A DNA stretch of 6,348 nucleotides from DAIRET01 sp036795455 (lineage in GTDB: Bacteria > Bacteroidota > Ignavibacteria > Ignavibacteriales > Ignavibacteriaceae). Location of the stretch: positions 1 to 6,348 of the forward strand of contig DAIRET010000167.1 of assembly GCA_036795455.1 (NCBI GenBank), in the 5' to 3' direction. Position 1 is the first letter of the stretch. The number at the start of each line of letters is the position of its first letter. Positions 4,808 to 6,348 of the stretch are shown here, one piece after another. Under the pieces are notes generated by a model. That model was given only the letters and a program-made list of their open reading frames with translations, was not told the origin of the DNA and searched no databases. Made by a program: the position numbers and the translations under genes.

Positions 4808-6348
4808 TCAAATTTTCTTAATAAATGATTCAAACTTTTCTTTTGTAAAACAGTTAAGAACTTCACTGCTCTGAATCCCCCCTTTTCGTGCTATATTAAT
4901 ACCGTATTTTATATACTTAACCTCATCAACCGAATGAGCGTCCTGGTTGATTGAAAAAATACAACCTTTATCCCTTGCATATAAAATATTCCTCCAGTCC
5001 AGGTCAAGCCGGTGAGGATTCGCATTAATTTCAATTGCTACGTTGTTTCGGGAGCATGCGTCAATTACTTTTTTTATGTTCACAGGGAATGATTCCCGGT
5101 ATAGAAGTAATCTTCCTGTAGGGTGTCCAAGTACGTTTGTTTTGGGATTTTCTACTGCTTTGATTATCCGTGCCGTCATTTCATCTTCCTTCATATTGAA
5201 ATTTGAATGAATTGATGCAACAATAAAGTCAAAGTTCTCAAGAAAATCCTGCTCATAATCAAGGCTTCCATCATTAAGAATATCTGATTCAATTCCCTGG
5301 TAAACCGGCAATCTTAATTTTGATGAGACTTCCGCTACTTCTTTTTTTTGTAATAAGATACGGTCTTCAGTTAAACCGGAAGCATAAAAAGCCGATTTAC
5401 TATGGTCGCATACTGCAAAATATCCGTAACCAGCAGAATTTGCCACCAGCACCATTTCTTCAAGCGTATTCATTCCATCCGAATTTTTCGTATGAAAGTG
5501 AAGGAATCCATTAAACTGCTCCCGGTTCAAATCCGATTCTACTAACAGTGTTTTAACCGGATAGTTGAATACTACCATTTCCCTCATTTCGGGAGCAAGA
5601 TAATCTATACCTCTCTTTTCAAAATACGACGTCTCCAAAAATTCAGTTGACAAATCATCCGGGTACCCGATTTCTTCTAAAAATTCAATTGAACCTGTAG
5701 TAAGAAACAATTTCTTATCAAATTCATTCTTGTCTTTAACAATGTAAAAAAATACCGGGATATTTAGATTCTCAATACTAAAAGTTGAATGTGTATACTT
5801 CCCTTCGAAACTGTTTTCGAGTTCTTCTATTACACTCTTTTCATCATTAGTTTGTATTACGAATTCTATCTTTGAAACGACTTCACAATTCCTTCTGATT
5901 TCACCGCTTATTTGAAAAGCTGCAATAAGATTAATACTTGCAAGCATTTCGGAAATCTTCTGAACAATTTTATCAGCCCTGTGCATGTGAATAAATTTTT
6001 TGTTCCTTTTCACAAGTTCAATCTCCGCAAGAATTTTTTCTTGTGTTGATTTACCGAAGCCTTTTACATCCTGCAGTGAATTATTTCTGCAAGCTGTTTC
6101 CAACTCCTCTATACTTCCGATTTTTAATTGGTTATACAAAAGTGCTATTTTCTTCGGTCCTAATCCCCGTATTGAAAAAACATCGAACAAAGTATGCGGG
6201 TAATCTTTTTTCAATTCTTCAAGGAATGGAGATGATTCGTTATCAACGTACTCATAAATAACCAATTGAATACCCTTCCCTATTCCTTTCACAGAATCAA
6301 GCTGTTTATTTTTTACAAGGAATATCACATCATCGTCAAGCTGCCGTA
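4808..6348 (-). CDS. polX: PolX-family PHP protein with degenerate polymerase centre (5' end cut off)
   Basis: This is a homologue of bacterial DNA polymerase X (HhH lyase-like domain, palm, PHP), normally about 570 residues and acting in base-excision repair. The frame is open to the window edge (RQLDDD precedes the GTG at 6328), so roughly 40 N-terminal residues are missing and the GTG is not the real start. Numbering from that GTG: helix-hairpin-helix turns KGIGKG (14-19), RGLGPKK (54-60), KGFGKS (89-94); palm 137-213; PHP domain about 274-506. The PHP ligands are all present: H277, H279, D284, D308, H309, E347, H374, H402, D463, H465. The palm is degenerate: GSxRR is GEIRR (142-146), the catalytic DxD is K153-I-E155, and the third Asp is F193. 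It should therefore be a Mn-dependent PHP nuclease or phosphatase without polymerase activity. apt follows 24 nt downstream. Confidence 0.9.
   Translation of the reverse strand, partial: RQLDDDVIFLVKNKQLDSVKGIGKGIQLVIYEYVDNESSPFLEELKKDYPHTLFDVFSIRGLGPKKIALLYNQLKIGSIEELETACRNNSLQDVKGFGKSTQEKILAEIELVKRNKKFIHMHRADKIVQKISEMLASINLIAAFQISGEIRRNCEVVSKIEFVIQTNDEKSVIEELENSFEGKYTHSTFSIENLNIPVFFYIVKDKNEFDKKLFLTTGSIEFLEEIGYPDDLSTEFLETSYFEKRGIDYLAPEMREMVVFNYPVKTLLVESDLNREQFNGFLHFHTKNSDGMNTLEEMVLVANSAGYGYFAVCDHSKSAFYASGLTEDRILLQKKEVAEVSSKLRLPVYQGIESDILNDGSLDYEQDFLENFDFIVASIHSNFNMKEDEMTARIIKAVENPKTNVLGHPTGRLLLYRESFPVNIKKVIDACSRNNVAIEINANPHRLDLDWRNILYARDKGCIFSINQDAHSVDEVKYIKYGINIARKGGIQSSEVLNCFTKEKFESFIKKI

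Noticed and set aside
4359..4874. 171-codon + strand frame over apt and the PolX end
   Set aside because: It is antisense to two well-supported genes and has no family resemblance; a shadow frame.
4808..6328. GTG at 6328 as the true start of the PolX gene
   Set aside because: The frame stays open upstream to the window edge with residues (RQLDDD) that fit the PolX N-terminal domain, so the gene extends beyond the window.

Overview
The window looks like AT-rich chromosomal DNA (GC around 38-40% by eye) from a free-living bacterium, most likely of the Bacteroidota/Chlorobiota (FCB) lineage, perhaps an Ignavibacteria-type organism. Three things point there. Two intergenic sites fit the Bacteroidota sigma-factor consensus (TTTG or TTG about 19-20 nt before TAnnTTTG). 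The adenine phosphoribosyltransferase has the HDDLLATGGT form of the PRPP loop known from Bacteroidota. The rRNA methyltransferase gene has no Shine-Dalgarno sequence, although other genes here do. The taxonomic placement is inference.

Layout. Bases 1-724 hold no convincing gene. They contain a cluster of short near-perfect palindromes (REP-like), a roughly 119-bp MITE-like element with imperfect terminal inverted repeats, a probable promoter near 537-567 and a leader of about 150 nt. On the + strand follow two overlapping genes (725-2035 and 2032-3354). They are stand-alone versions of the two halves of the eukaryotic bifunctional lysine-degradation enzyme AASS: lysine-ketoglutarate reductase and saccharopine dehydrogenase. 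Together they convert lysine plus 2-oxoglutarate into 2-aminoadipate semialdehyde plus glutamate. The 133-nt gap after them carries a Bacteroidota-type promoter and a strong hairpin with a U-tract that ends only four bases before the start codon of rsmI (3488-4159), the 16S rRNA C1402 2'-O-methyltransferase gene.

On the - strand, converging on rsmI, lie apt (4256-4783, purine salvage) and upstream of it a PolX/PHP protein gene (4808 to beyond 6348; its 5' end is outside the window). They are separated by 24 nt and are probably co-transcribed.

The most interesting points are these. (1) The PolX protein keeps every PHP metal ligand but has lost all three catalytic aspartates of the nucleotidyltransferase centre, so it should be a nuclease rather than a polymerase. 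(2) The terminator-like hairpin sits between the apparent rsmI promoter and the rsmI start codon. (3) The palindrome/MITE cluster lies upstream of the lysine operon. I see no CRISPR array, tRNA, rRNA, prophage or clear defence system.
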